Position numbers and translations under genes: made by a program | Source of the DNA: Piezodorus guildinii | Lineage: Eukaryota; Arthropoda; Insecta; Hemiptera; Pentatomidae | Direction: 5' to 3' | Assembly: GCA_023052935.1 (NCBI GenBank) | Contig: CM041294.1 | Coordinates: forward strand, 153,644,399-153,708,398 | DNA: 64,000 bases | The notes under the pieces: generated by a model | What the model was told of the DNA's origin: nothing | Databases searched by the model: none | What the model saw: the letters and a program-made list of their open reading frames with translations, nothing else | Part shown: in pieces, positions 1-13,400 of the stretch | Layout: every line of letters begins with the position of its first letter | Numbering within the stretch: the first letter of the stretch is position 1

Positions 1-420
1 GCTGATGCCATCCAGTTCATAACTTTCAACATTCTGCAAACATCTCCTGTTAAATCATCTGACTGTCTCAGATCTTCTTCCTCTTCTTCTCGTTCCATTG
101 ATTAGCAGTGTAAGCAATATTTTGGGTATTTCTTCATTTGGCATCCTGGCAATATGCTCTGCATTCCTTAAACACCTAAAGTTTTTTGCTCTGACCACAT
201 CAGCTTCTCCGAAAGCATTGTATAAGTCCTGGTTCTTGCTCTGCTTTCAATCCTTCACTACTCCAAAACATAGAGAACTTTTCTCTCAGAAATAATAAGT
301 TCCTTTTAAGCAGCCTTTGATGTTTTCCTACACTCCAATCTATGAAGAACTGCGGGGTTCACCAATGTCTTACAGAGTTGAGATTTGTTCTGTATGGATA
401 GTAGTATCTCCCTGATAAAC
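1..420 (-). mobile_element. Decayed LINE C-terminal fragment
   Basis: The minus strand, with several stops, resembles the end of a non-LTR reverse transcriptase (QLCKTLVNPAVL, matching the KLYKTLVRPVVLYG motif seen in better copies). It is broken in many places and the evidence is weak. Confidence 0.35.
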
Positions 421-600
421 TGCTGGCTTAACCCCTAAATAGCATTTGTTGGCTGTTATTAAATATGATAAGTACAAGCATAAAATATTTAACAACATTT
501 CACTTTGACTTTGATATTGATGTAAAAGTTTCTTTTAATGTTTATTGTTATTATCTTATCCATATTATGGTCTTATAATCACTTTGAGTGAGTGTGAATA

Positions 601-925
601 GACAATTATATAGTGATTGTAAATTTACAATTATATAGTGATTGTTAATAGACAATTATATAGTGATTGTAAATAGACAATTATATGATGATTATAAATT
701 GACAATTATATAGTGATTATAAATAGACAGTTACATAATGATTGTAAATAGACAATTATATAGTGGTTGTAAATAGACAATTATATAGTGATTGTAAATA
801 GACAATCATATAGGAATTATAAAAAGACAATCATATACTCATTGTAAATATACAATCATATAGTGATTGTAAATAGACAATCAAGTAGTGATTATTAATA
901 GACAATCATATAGTAATTGTAAAAA
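601..925. repeat. 25-bp minisatellite, about 13 copies
   Basis: The unit is close to GACAATTATATAGTGATTGT plus AAATA. Starts at 601, 651 and 676 show the 25-base period. Within each unit ACAATCA and TGATTGT are complementary, so every copy can form a small hairpin. Confidence 0.85.
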
Positions 926-934
926 TGGATCCTG

Positions 935-968
935 TGGTTGTGTGGCGAGCACACTAGTCTACCACTCC

Positions 969-999
<31 letters not shown>

Positions 1000-1285
1000 C
1001 CAAATGACCGTCAAGACTTGAATCCAAATCCTATATGGTCAGCACTCCAAAGGTTGTGAGTCAGATTCCCTATTCTGGTTGTACTTTTTCAGGCATATAA
1101 TTAAATGGGGATTCACTCACAGCCCCAAACCCGGGCTTGTGAGACCTGTCAATCAACTGGTGGCTGCTCACAAAAATAGGAATATGGAGTGATGGCCATA
1201 CCCTATAACTTTTCATCGAGCATTGTGGTTTGAGATCCACATTGCAAGGCTAAGGGCGTACATGACCTGTCGGTCTATCTGAAAA
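935..1285 (+). mobile_element. SINE family C, degraded copy
   Basis: It shares GGGGATTCACTCACAGCC, GTGAGACCTGTCA and GGAGTGATGGCCATACCCTA with the better copy at 55.79-56.08 kb (opposite strand). The tRNA-like head is interrupted by a T-run at 976-999. Confidence 0.6.
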
Positions 1286-1405
1286 AGAAGTTAATAGACA
1301 ATTGGTCTGAAACTTTTTTTTTTCCATTTATAGCAGCTTATAACATTTTAGTAAATTAAATCATATTTCTCTCTACTTACATATATACAAATCTTATCCT
1401 TATAG

Positions 1406-1480
1406 CAAGAAAGAAGGGTATTGTTGCACAGAAAAAGGAGGTTCATTAAAACTGATGCTCAAGGCAGCATATGATACTGA
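1406..1480 (+). CDS. DAK-like gene, exon (N-terminal extension)
   Basis: The acceptor is TTATAG and the donor GTAAGT. The open frame (KKEGYCCTEKGGS...) starts after one base and ends in phase 2, matching the next exon. It is not DAK sequence and the start codon lies further upstream. Confidence 0.5.
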
Positions 1481-4400
1481 GTAAGTGTAATTTTTACTAT
1501 TTAAACAATATTTTTTAAAGAATTTTCAGAATATCTAAACTTTTTTTATGAATAGGGAAAGAGATTGCAGATGTACAAATCGTCAAAAGCAGCTTAGTAG
1601 TCTTGAGAATGAATTTGAAAATATGTAAGTATGAATTATTATCTGGGGCATTTGATCTCATAATTCATTATATCCCTTTCTAACCAATGAATAAATCAAT
1701 ATCAAAAACCCTTATTACACAACGGTTTATTATTTCCTAATAGTTATATTATGGTATTATATTTTATAGCTGTTTAGGCTATTAACTCATGTGTATATTT
1801 TTCAAATGATCAAAGTTATAAAGAAAGACAAATCACCTACATTGTCAGTTTATATTCACGTCTGCTAAGTTGAAAACAATATCTCTGCTAATTGGAAACC
1901 AAGTTTAATTTTTTTTTTTTGTTTTGTAGTTAATATAATTCTAAATTGATACAAAGGGCAGATTTTTTATTTATTTGATAATTGTATTCTATGCATCTTG
2001 AAACCTGAAATCTCAAATTTTGAGGTGGGTTCTAATGTTTTTCCCCCTTCTCTTTTTCGTCTCCCTATAGAGCCGTATCAGTGTAGGGGAGCCTTTAGCC
2101 ACCAGATCCAATCCTCCCTATTCTCAGCTAGGTTCCTGGCCTGGCGAAGATCTTTTCCTCTTCCCTAGCAAAGTTTGTCAACGTACTCCAGGTAGGACAT
2201 CCTTAATCGCCCTTGAGGCCTTTTCCCATCTGACATGTAATCCATGGTTTTTAGGGGATTCATGTGTTCCTCCATTCTAATGATGCCGAACTACCTCAAC
2301 TGACAGGCTTGCAGGACTTCCTTTTAAGGTGCAACCTCCAGTTCCTGGTGTATCTGTTCATTCCTGACATAATCTCTTCTTTTCTTTCCCACTGTTCTTT
2401 GCAGGAACTTCATTTCAGCAGCTGTGACTCTGCTCTCTTGCCGGTCTGTTCATATCCAGCTTCAGCTTCATATCGGCAAATATACTGACTTGAAGTTATG
2501 GAATTTAACACCTCTACCCACCTCTCGCTTCCCTATTAGAGTATTGCAGATCTGATGGTAGACAGGATTTGCCTTCCTGATATTTCTTTCTTATATTTGA
2601 TATTTCTGAGTCTACTTTCCCAGATCTTTCTATTACTATGTCGAGGTAGGTGAAAATTTCTTTCCCCAAGGGTCATTATTAAAAGTAATGAACCAAAATA
2701 TTAATTTAAACTTTTGTGATTTTTGCTTTACCTGCTCATCTTCACGAATCATAAAAATATATCTATTATAATTGGGTTTGATAAGATGTATAGATTTTCT
2801 TTCTTATTAAGTATTTTTCTTGTTCCTTCCATTATTACATGTTATTTTCCCCTTATTATAATTTTTTTTTTCCTTCACTTATTTTTTCATGTTTTATAGG
2901 GTTGTTTGGAAAATGATGTAGGATATTGGTGTAAAAAGAAAGATTTGCTACTGATTTATTTAATCAAAATATTCTCGACTACTATCAATATATTTCTGCC
3001 AATTTTTACTAACTTCCCATTCTCTCGGAATTATAATTTAGAATTGATAAACTAAAAAATGCATTGTCTAATTCCCTTTGTTCATTAAATTTTATGCCAC
3101 GCAATTAGAAGTCCAGGAGTCTAATAAAATGGTTATCTGTATTGCATTAATCTGGTTACATTACGATTCAGTATTGGTGGTTTCCTCAGGATTTAAGAAG
3201 CTGTTGTGTGTCAAATCATATGAAGCCTACCAGTAAGTAACCATCACTTTTTTTTTTTTTATGAGTGGGAGGCTTTGAAAAATGTTGTGCTCCTTTGTCC
3301 AGCCTCTGTCCAGAACGTCTTCCGTTATGCTAAAGTATCCACTTTTCATTGCAAGTAACGATCCTGGATAGAAAAGAGTCATTTTTGGTTCAGCAAATAA
3401 GCGTAGAACAAACTTTATAACACTGTTTGTTTTTTTTACTGTTGTTAAATGTGTGTGAAACCCAACTTTCAAACTTTTTTACCTTTCCAATCACCTTTAG
3501 GTGGTCATCAATGGTCATTTTAGTCAGCTAAAGTTTTTCTACAAGTTCTCGAAAAAAAGTTTTTCATGAAGAAGGAAGTATGATAAATATACAGGGTGTC
3601 TCATAAATGTCTCGTCAGGAAAGCAGGTACTAGACCTTTAGTGGAACAAAAAGTTCATACGACTCACAGTTCGATTCTCAATAGTTAGATAGGAAAATCA
3701 TATTTGGTTATTTATATGAGGTTTTTGCTGTTATTTATGGTTTTCATCAGAAACATTTAAATATATCTATTTGATGTGTACCCACAGAAAAGCAAATGGT
3801 ACAAATAAAAGAAAAGAAAATTTCCAAGAAGGTAACAAGGCTTCTTCTTCTTCTACTAGGCTCAACAGGCACATGAGGCTGCCCTTGGCCTGCTCAACAG
3901 TCGCCAACCATCCTTCTCGATCTACAGCTCCTCTCAGAGAGATCCCAAGCTGTCTAAGATCCCTCCCTACACCATCCTTCCATCGACCCTTCGGCCTGCC
4001 ACACCGGCGCTGGCCGTCCGGAACATTCCTGAACACTCTACTTGCCACCCTGTCACAGTTCATCCTTATCACGTGCCCAATCCATTTTAACCTCTGTATC
4101 TTAATATGAGAGGAGATACTGATATCCTGGTAGAGCTGAAACAATTCCCTATTTTTCCTTCGCCGCCACTGACCATCCTCAAATACGGCTCCCAGGAATC
4201 TCCTTAGAATTACCCGTTCAAACCTATCAAGCAGGTCCACATTTTGTTGTTGAGGATCCACGTTTCTCCACCGTACATAACCACTGGTCTTACAAGGGTT
4301 TTGTATAGCATCAACTTGGTGGAGCGGCTCACAAGCTTGCTTCTGAACAGCTTTGATATGGAAAAATAGGCTCTTTTACCAGCCGCTATAGGCTTTCTTA

Positions 4401-7400
4401 CCTCTTCTTCTTCCTTCAGGTCATCATTTATAATAGAGCCCAGATACTGAAAACTCCTTACCAATTCTATCTTATAGGGTCCCATTTCAAAATGACTCTG
4501 CCTCTGGTCCATTCGTGTGCCTAGTACCATTATCTTTGTTTTCAGCTTGTTGACTTGTAGGCCAATCTTTCCTGCTTCCGTGTCCATTGCTTCGAAGGCC
4601 GTTCTTATGCTCTGTAGGGATCTACCAATAATGACCACGTCATCTGCATATGCAAGAATTTGAGACATCTTCGTAAATATTGTTCTAATTTCGCCCTACT
4701 GATGATGACTTGCAGAGCTATTATGAACAGAAGAGGAGCTATTGATCTCCTTGTCTCAGACCACCTTCTACTTCAAACGGCTCCGATAGCCCACAGCATT
4801 TAACTTGACAGATTGTATTTGCCATTGTGCATTTTACTAAACGAATTAGTTTACACGGTAATCCCAGTTCATGCATGGCTACTACGAGCTTACGCCTAAC
4901 TATGGTATCATAGGCTGCCTTAAAATCGACAAACATCCAGGTAGTCTGCTGAAACTCATTCATCTTCTCACAGATTTGCTTCAAGGTGAAGATTTGATCA
5001 ATAGTGGACCTATTTGGCCGAAAACCACCCTGATAGTCATCCAGTTTCTGTTCTACATATGGGAGGAGCCTGTTATAAAGGGTTATGGAGAAAATTTTAT
5101 ATGCCGCACTTAGCAAACTAATCCCCCAATAGTTGCTGCATATTGGGGGGCGGGGTAGCTGAGCGGGTTAGCGCGCGTTGCTTTAAACGCGCGTTGCTTA
5201 GCAACACAGAGGACCGATTAATTTGAAACCCAAAAATTACGAGTTCGAGACTCGGTGCTGTGGGGGACTTTTATTTCAGCATTTATCCCCCGCCCTCACC
5301 CCCTGGTCCGAGAAACCCCGTATAGCCTACAAAGGCGAGGTAGGGGAGAACAAAAAAAAAAAAAAAAAAAAAAAAAAAGTTGCTGCATATTGTTGACTCT
5401 CCCTTCTTCTTGTACACGGGCACTACAAGAGCCTTATTCCATTCTTCAGGTAGACGTTCCTCTTCCCATATCTGAGCTACCAGTTCCTGCAGTTCCTTTG
5501 CAACTTCATTCAAGGTAACAAGGCTAAATCTCCAAATAGAAAAAAGTGTTGCCCAAAATCGTGCAGAAAATTTCATTTTAATAAGTACAAGAATATTTGC
5601 ACATTTCAAGCAGCTGTTACTCTTCTATTGTTAGGTTTTAAATTTTCTGGATCTCAGAAAAACTTCTTCATCATTAGCTTTAAAATGGCGCAAATAAAAT
5701 CTACCTTCATTGCCCTATGAAAGATACGAAGAGACAAAAATTAGATAAAAGGAACCAAAAAGAAAATTTGTGCTTAATAGGTGTCTCCTAAATGTCTAGA
5801 CATATTGTGGGAGAAGATATGAGGCCTTAAGAGAAACAAAAAGTTAATATGATCCATTGTTGGATTCTCAACGATTAGACTGGAAAATCAAATTTTTGCT
5901 GTTATCCATGGGTCATATGAACTTATTTGTTCCACCTAAGGTCTAGTGTCTGCAATCACAATATGACTAGATATTTATGAGACAACCTGTAGAGGGGTGT
6001 TTTAAAGAAATCAATCAAAATTCTGCATTATATTTAATTAAAATAATAATTAATCATGTTTATTTTGTCTGTTGGCTAGACATATTATATATTTCAATTG
6101 TACATAACTGTCATTCTTAGGGGACCTGGTCCCAGAATAAAATTTTTTTTTTATTCTATTCTATATTCTGGACAACCCAATATTTATAAAATTATGTTGA
6201 CAATTTTTAACAATGGCTGTTTTTCAGCATTTTACAGCCTGAGAAGCATAATATTAATTATGTGTGCGGACCGATGAAGTTCGTTAACAAGGAGGCCAAT
6301 AAAAGGATGTAAGTGTCTATTTTTTGTACATAATTCATGTTTTAATAATAATTAAATTATATTCAGGATGTATAGTCGACTATTTAAATTATTGTAGGTA
6401 GAAATAATCGGGAGTCAATCGTTTTTTTGAATATTTTACTTTTGACAACGTTTCGGCTCAAACTTCTGAGCCATCATCAGGGCATTACTGAGCCATGTCA
6501 AGCATAAACTACTTAAAGTTTATGCTTGACATGTTCAGTGTGTAAATATATTTAATTCCATGAGGATTAAAGGCATATAAATAAAAATTAGCTTTGTAAT
6601 TCATTTTTAGTAGAAAAAATAAAAGGTAAATTTTATTTTTTAAATCTCTACAAACTTTTTAGACAACCCAATAGGAACTATATTGGTTCAAATGAAAAAA
6701 CTCACATTTTCCTAAATTGATTAAATCCTAGGACCACATGCGGGTATGAACCCGGGACCTTGGGCATAGGAGAATGTTATGTTAACATCACCATGCTACG
6801 GGTCACCCAATATCTATTGTTTTCTTTGTGTAAAATTGATGCATTTTCAAAATATGTTTAAATTTAGAAGTATGCTATGATAGTCTGGTAGCAATTTAGA
6901 TTTTTTACAATTTTAATTGCATTTTTCTTTATGTTGTTGCAATCTTTGTCCTAGCCATTGTGATATTTGTCCACAGTATGATATCTGATCACAATTTTTA
7001 AAGTTAATTATTCTATATATTACATTTTTTCTTTTGGTATGTCATCCTTTGTTTCTGTATTAGCTTAGAATAGTGTTGGAAATATAATTGTTTTATTTAC
7101 TTTAAAAAATATATATATTTTCTGTTGCATGCGTTTATGTTAATTATGTGTTATTGTTTTTTCTGGCAGGAGACACTTCATTCATAAGCATGCAAAAAAA
7201 AAACAAATATTACCTGAATCTGATACGGATTTCATTTCCTCATTATCGAAAAGAAAATTAGTGACGGAATATAATGACTCACGTTTTTATGTAGTGTGGA
7301 AGAGTTTTAAACGGCAGGCACTACTTACAGTAAATATGGAAGCCCAGCTGATGACCAATGAACGTATTATTATTCGACCTCAATACCAAAAGGTGCAATC

Positions 7401-10400
7401 AATATTTTATTCATTATCTAGTGTACAGTTAATGATTGTTTTTTTTTTTTTTTGTATGGCATTTTAATGCACTGTGACCAAACAGGTCTATTGTGCGCAT
7501 TTGTATAGTTAGTACATACATTTTGTTGCAATTGTAAACTTTAAGAGGCCGTTGGGATTGGTTAACCTATTTCTAAATGGATGCTCTAATCGGTCAACAC
7601 CAAAAATGCTTTACCGGAGCCTGAAGAGCGTACACACCAACAGATTATATGAAAAGATGTTTCATCTCTTGTCTACATAGCCAATAACAATAATTTATAA
7701 TGATGTGAGAATGGTTGGCTGTGTGTAGATATTGAGAAGTTAATTGGAGGTACAGACATCATAACACTTAATTAAGTAGAAAATTAATTTATTTGTGCCT
7801 AGGTTTCGACCTAAATCTTCAGGGCTAAAAAAACAACCAGTTGTAGAAAACAGTATATTAAGAAGATTTCTTTAGCTCTGAAGATTTAGGCTCAAATAAG
7901 AAAGTTTCTACTTAATTAAGTGTTTTGATGGCTGCACTCCCAATTAACTTCAACTCAATAATAATTAAAAAAAAACAACAAAAAAACCTTTACCACTACA
8001 ATCCATGAAGGGTTTTCAAGATCACGCTCAGCCGTCAGGTTTTCCCCCTTTTTTGGGTACCCACTTTATAGAGGCTGGGTGTGCCCCAGGAGGGTCTCCA
8101 TGCCCCAGGATCGCTCCCCGGCTGAAATAACAGAATAAATAATATTCCGCCACAGCCGGGATTCGAACCCAGGACCCGGAGCACAGTAGACTAGTGCTCT
8201 ACCCACTAGACCACGCCGCTCCCATAATAATTTATATATCAAGAATAAAAAGATTAATTAATTAATTGTTAATTTTTTTTTTGTTGTTATTTTAAAAATA
8301 ATCCCTACCAAAATATGAAGAAAGTTTAATATTTTTCAATTTTTATTACTTTCACGTACATGTATGAGTCAATCCATTTGAAATCGTCCAATTTTTATTA
8401 ATTTTGCCGCTCAACATTTTTGATTTTCGTGATTTGTTGACTAGTTATTCTCTATTCTTTTGTTATAATAAAACCATAAATAACTATTTATTTATGGTTT
8501 TGTATTTACGAAAGGATAGAGAATAACTGGTCTAAAAATCACGAAAATAAAAAATGTCGAACAGCAAGGTCTGCACGATTTCGAATGGATTGTCCCATGT
8601 ATGAGATATAGAGTAAGTGAATATATTGTTAAAATTTTCGAATACGAGTTAACTGCAGCAATACCTATTTTAGAATCCTCCAAGTCCAAGGAACCAATTT
8701 CTGTGAAAAGGTATGTGATAAGTCTCACTTCAAAATAGAAACAAGTAAAAAAAAAGAAAAGTTAAATTTCAAAGACCTAGCATGTTCCTGGGTCATTACA
8801 GAAATATTTTCCTAAAAATTGTCAGAACAGAAGAACCACTGTATACTATTCATTTAACACCTTTTTAAGATTTTCTCGAAGACGGCTTTAACGATGTTGA
8901 TTAAACTTCTACAATGGTGTAATATACGTTAATGAGCTTTAATAACATTTAGGTTTTATCATCATAGAAATAGTCTAAGAGGACTTAAATACCAACTTTT
9001 TTTAAATTTCTTCTTCTAAGTTATCTTTAATTTTGTTGCTTAGATATAATTAACTCTTTCTAATAATTAGTATTGATAGAAAATAGCTAAATATGAAAAA
9101 TAATTAGATTACCAACTGAAAGAGAACTAGGAAAAATATTTTGTTGGAAATAAAAGTTGTAATATAGACTGTTGAAAACCTGTGCAGTCTGATAAAAAGC
9201 ATATAAGTTCAATAAAAACAACTCAAGTTCATATACTCAGATATATTCATAAAAAATCTAGTGCAGGCAACACACGACTTTCACTCACCTTCATTTTTAA
9301 AATCAATGAAAGAATTTTCATAAACAGAGATAAAAATACGTGAAACTATTAAAGAATTAATTAAATTGAATTTATATAGAAACATGTGTTTTATTAAAAA
9401 ATATATTATATTATTATCTAAAATAATCAGTTAGTTTTAAGTTCATTTCATCACTCTCTATTAACTTTTAAAAGCTTGTGTATGAGAAAATATTTTTTAT
9501 AAAATTGTTAGCTTTCCAACGGTATATCATACATGCATATTACTGCTCTTATGTTCAAAAACGATTGATTTGCATTAAAAAAATATTTTTTCTGTTTTCT
9601 CCTCTAGTTGGGTATTGAATTCATTCAATTTATATATTTACCTGTTTTTCATCAGTGGTGACAAGATAATATAGTTATTTTTATAGAATCTACAAAATTA
9701 AAGGTACTTTAGGGGAAGAAAATTTGAAATATCGGCATTTAAGTTCTGTCAGACCATTTTAATCAGAATGAAACCTACATGATATTAAAGCCCATTAAAT
9801 GTTACATTGATATAGCACTTTTAATCAAAATTGTTGGAACCGTTTTTGAGAAAATCGAAAAAAGGTGCAAAATGCATGGTATGAAGTGCCTCTTCTGGTA
9901 AGCTCATTTGATGAAAAAAGTTTTGTCATGTCTCAGTTGTCTTAAATATGAAATTTCAGTTTCATAGGACTTACCGTTTCCGCCCGGGAGTTACCACACA
10001 CACAGACCTTTTTGCGGGACTTGGTTATTTGGACTCAGGGAACCCTAAAACGTGTATTTCCGTTGAAAACTGGAATTCGAAAATTTTCACGATCACAATA
10101 CTTTCCCTTACTATATATAGTAAGTGAAAGTAAAAAAAAAAATGTCTGCTTTGTCAAATTCACTGTAAATATTTTAATACTTAATAATCCCTTTAGAACA
10201 TTGTCTAAGCTTATTTAATCTGATTCGACTTCTTCCTAGAAAACCTCAGTTTTAGTTATTTGTTCAAGAAGAAACAGAAAGACTGTGTCCTTCCAAATTC
10301 TCGAAATTTTAAATCATTACTGGAAAAAAAGTTTTACAGCCACTAAAGCAACTCGTGAAATTATTAAATATGAAGGGGAAGCTATCCTTGATGTGTTGGT

Positions 10401-13400
10401 TTGAAAAATTTAGCAATGAAGATATGACATGAAACGAAGAAGGGCTCTATGCGGGCCATTAATGGATATTGAGGAGGTTCTTCAAGAAGCTGTTCTGTCA
10501 AATCTACCCATAATTACTCACGAACTTGCCGGAGAGTGTGGTCTTTCGAAAGATACTGTTAGTCACCATCTACTCTTCATGTATAAGGTGAAAAAGAGCA
10601 GTAGACTGGTTTCTGACGATCTCACTAGTCCAGTCCTTGCACCATCGGTTTGATACTTGTTTTAATCCATCACCTACTTACTTAATAATAATAATAATAA
10701 TAGGCTTAGCGAAGCCGAAGGTTCGATGCCGATACCACCAAATTCCGCCTACACAGACTCGTCCAATGTTCACCATTCAAGCCCAAGCTCCCGAGATCAG
10801 CCTTAACGCAATCCTCCCATCTCCGCTTCGGCCTACCTTTCGGACGCCTACCAGTCGGATCAGCAAATACCAACTTTCTCGGAATCCGCTCGTCATCGAG
10901 CCTATCAACTTTACTTGCCCATTTGAGTCTCCACGATGCAATCAGCTCAATTATATTCACAGGATACAAGTTCCGCAATTCTGCGTTGTGCAACCTTCTA
11001 AACTCCCCAGTGGCCTCATCTCTCTTCGGAACAAATATTTTACGCAATACCTTATTTTTGAAAACCTTGAGCCGTTTTTCATCCTTCAAAGTAAGCGGCC
11101 ACGTTTCACATCCGTAAAGAACCTTTGGAAGAATAATAGTTTTCCTACTTACATACATACATACATCCTCGGCGCTATAGCCCAGTTCGGACCCTGGCCT
11201 CCAGAAGAAACCTTCCCTACTCTTCTCTATTCCTGGCCATCGTCCACCAGCCTAACGCTCCCAGCTGCACTGCATCCTTTCCAACCTGGTCCAACCATCT
11301 CATTCGGGGTCTCCCTCTCTTCCTTTTGCCTACCGGCGCATAGCTTATTATTCTCTTGGGGATACAATCATCTGCCATCCTTTGAACGTGGCCAGCCCAA
11401 CGAAGCCTGCTTATCTTTATAAATCTCACCACTGGGACATCCTTATACTTTTCATAAAGCTCTCGATTGTGTCTTATTCTCCAAAGACCATTTTCGCATA
11501 TAGGCCCATAAATCCTTCTCAGTATTCTTCGTTCGAAAACAGCAATCTTTTGTTCATCTGCTTTCCGTAACACCCAGGATTCACAGCCATAAGTCAGTAT
11601 GGGCCTAATCAGGGTTTTGTAGAGCGTGTTTTCCTACTTACTTAAAGGAAAAAAAAAAATTGTCAAATTTGCAGAAATTGAAATTGCGGTCCAAGAGTTC
11701 TTCAACAGCCATCCCAAAGAATGGTATCAGTGTGGGATCGAGCAGATGGCTAATGACAGTAGATAACAATGGACTAAACTTTCAAGTTCAGAGTTTCAAG
11801 CTTTCATAGACAAGATTGTTTTAAATTATTAATTTAATGTTTTAGAGAGTGAAAGTATTGTCGGGAGGAAGGACAGGTCTTGATCCCCTTTATGCTGAAT
11901 ATGTCAATACTGGCATGTTGGATGGTGTAGTGCTTGGAGATGATAGAAATGGGCCTATCCCTCGTACTATTCTCCAGGTATTTTAATTATGTTAGTTTAT
12001 TTATTTTATTTTACAAAATAGACGGATATGAATATCCATTTATAAAATATTCAAACAGGTAGGCATACATAATAACAAGTTGTATAAGTTTTCAATACAG
12101 AACAATATGGCGCTAACTAAAATAAAAATTAACAAATTAAATAAAAAATAAACAATAATTATATACGGAGATTCTTTTAGACTTAATATACGGGGGAAAA
12201 AAAACAACTAATATAAATATAAATAAATAGTTGCCAAAATTTACAATAATATAAAGTGGTCTCTTATATTAGGTTATGCAGCAATTATCCAGAAAATAAT
12301 TTCTTTACATCACTAATCTTACAAGTAAAAATATCAATTTTATCACAGTAATTATTACATATAAGGACTGAATATTGAAAGATTTAAGGAGGAAGGGCGA
12401 TCAACCCTTGCCCCCCGAGTCAGGTGAAGGGAATGCCTTCTTGAGCTTCCCAACCAGCTCCCCTTCCGGGGCGGCTGCCTAGGGAAGGTGACCCTAGGGT
12501 GTGTAATGTAAATGTTAGTCTGTAAGTGTAGGGTGTGTGTATTGTGCTGAATTAAGTGTACTGAGTGAGTGTCAGTGTAAGTGTTCCCCCAACCTGGAGG
12601 ACCAGATAGCATCAAACGAGACAAACTCTATGAGGCTATGAGGGAGTTAGGAGTACCTTCTAAATTGATACGCCTGGTTGCAATGACTATGGATGAAACC
12701 AATTGTGTAGTCCGAATGCAGGGGGAACTCTCCCCAGAATTCAAGACTTTAAGAGGCCTAAGACAGGGGGATGCCCTAGCATGCATATTGTTCAATTTGG
12801 TTCTAGAGAGGATTGTTCGGCAGTCTAAAATCCAAACGAAGGATACAATTTATAATAGACTTGTACAACTGTTAGGATATGCAGATGATTTGGATATTGT
12901 CGGGCATTCATTTTCAGCATTGCAGGAGGCATTTTTATCATTGATGGAGGCGGCAGATGAAATGGGACTGTGCATCAACGAAGAGAAAACTAAATATAGA
13001 GGACTGGTGAGTCCACAAATAATGGAATCCAGGAGTTTGTGGAAATGGGTCCTTATAAATTTCAGAAAGTAAATAGTTTCACTTATTTAGGAAGTATCGT
13101 TTGCGCTTCTAATGATGTGTCCTCGAAATAAAGAAAAGAATATTCAATGCCAATAGATGCTATTTTGGGTTGCAGAGACATCTGGGGAGCTCATTTTCAT
13201 CTAGGCAAACTAAAATAATGTTGTATAAGACCCTCATTAGGCCAGTATTGACGTATGCCTCTGAAACATGGACCGTATCAAAGACCAAAGAAAAAGACAG
13301 CAGTCTTTGAAAGAATGCTATTACGGAGGATTTTCAGAGGAATTTATGTGAACGGCCAGTGGAGAAGGCGTACTAACAAAGAAGTGTACGAAATGTTTGG

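Larger units (their letters stand above)
3592..5989. mobile_element. TIR DNA transposon (CAGGGTGTCTCATAAATGTC type) with nested insertions
   Basis: The left end CAGGGTGTCTCATAAATGTC and the right end, read in reverse, CAGGTTGTCTCATAAATATC are terminal inverted repeats, each flanked by TA (3590-3591 and 5990-5991). This is consistent with a Tc1/mariner-type insertion. No transposase is recognisable. The interior is mostly a later LINE; related end sequence recurs near 5.78 and 36.1 kb. Confidence 0.65.

Noticed and set aside
5146..5265. Possible tRNA gene
   Set aside because: The D-arm and T-arm boxes belong to a SINE with a target duplication and A tail; the cloverleaf is not formed.
8150..8223. 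Possible tRNA gene on the minus strand
   Set aside because: A and B boxes are present but the anticodon arm and acceptor stem do not form, and the sequence continues into a shared SINE body.
10637..11422. 261-codon plus-strand ORF
   Set aside because: It is the antisense of two LINE tails whose minus-strand frames match known RT C-terminal motifs.
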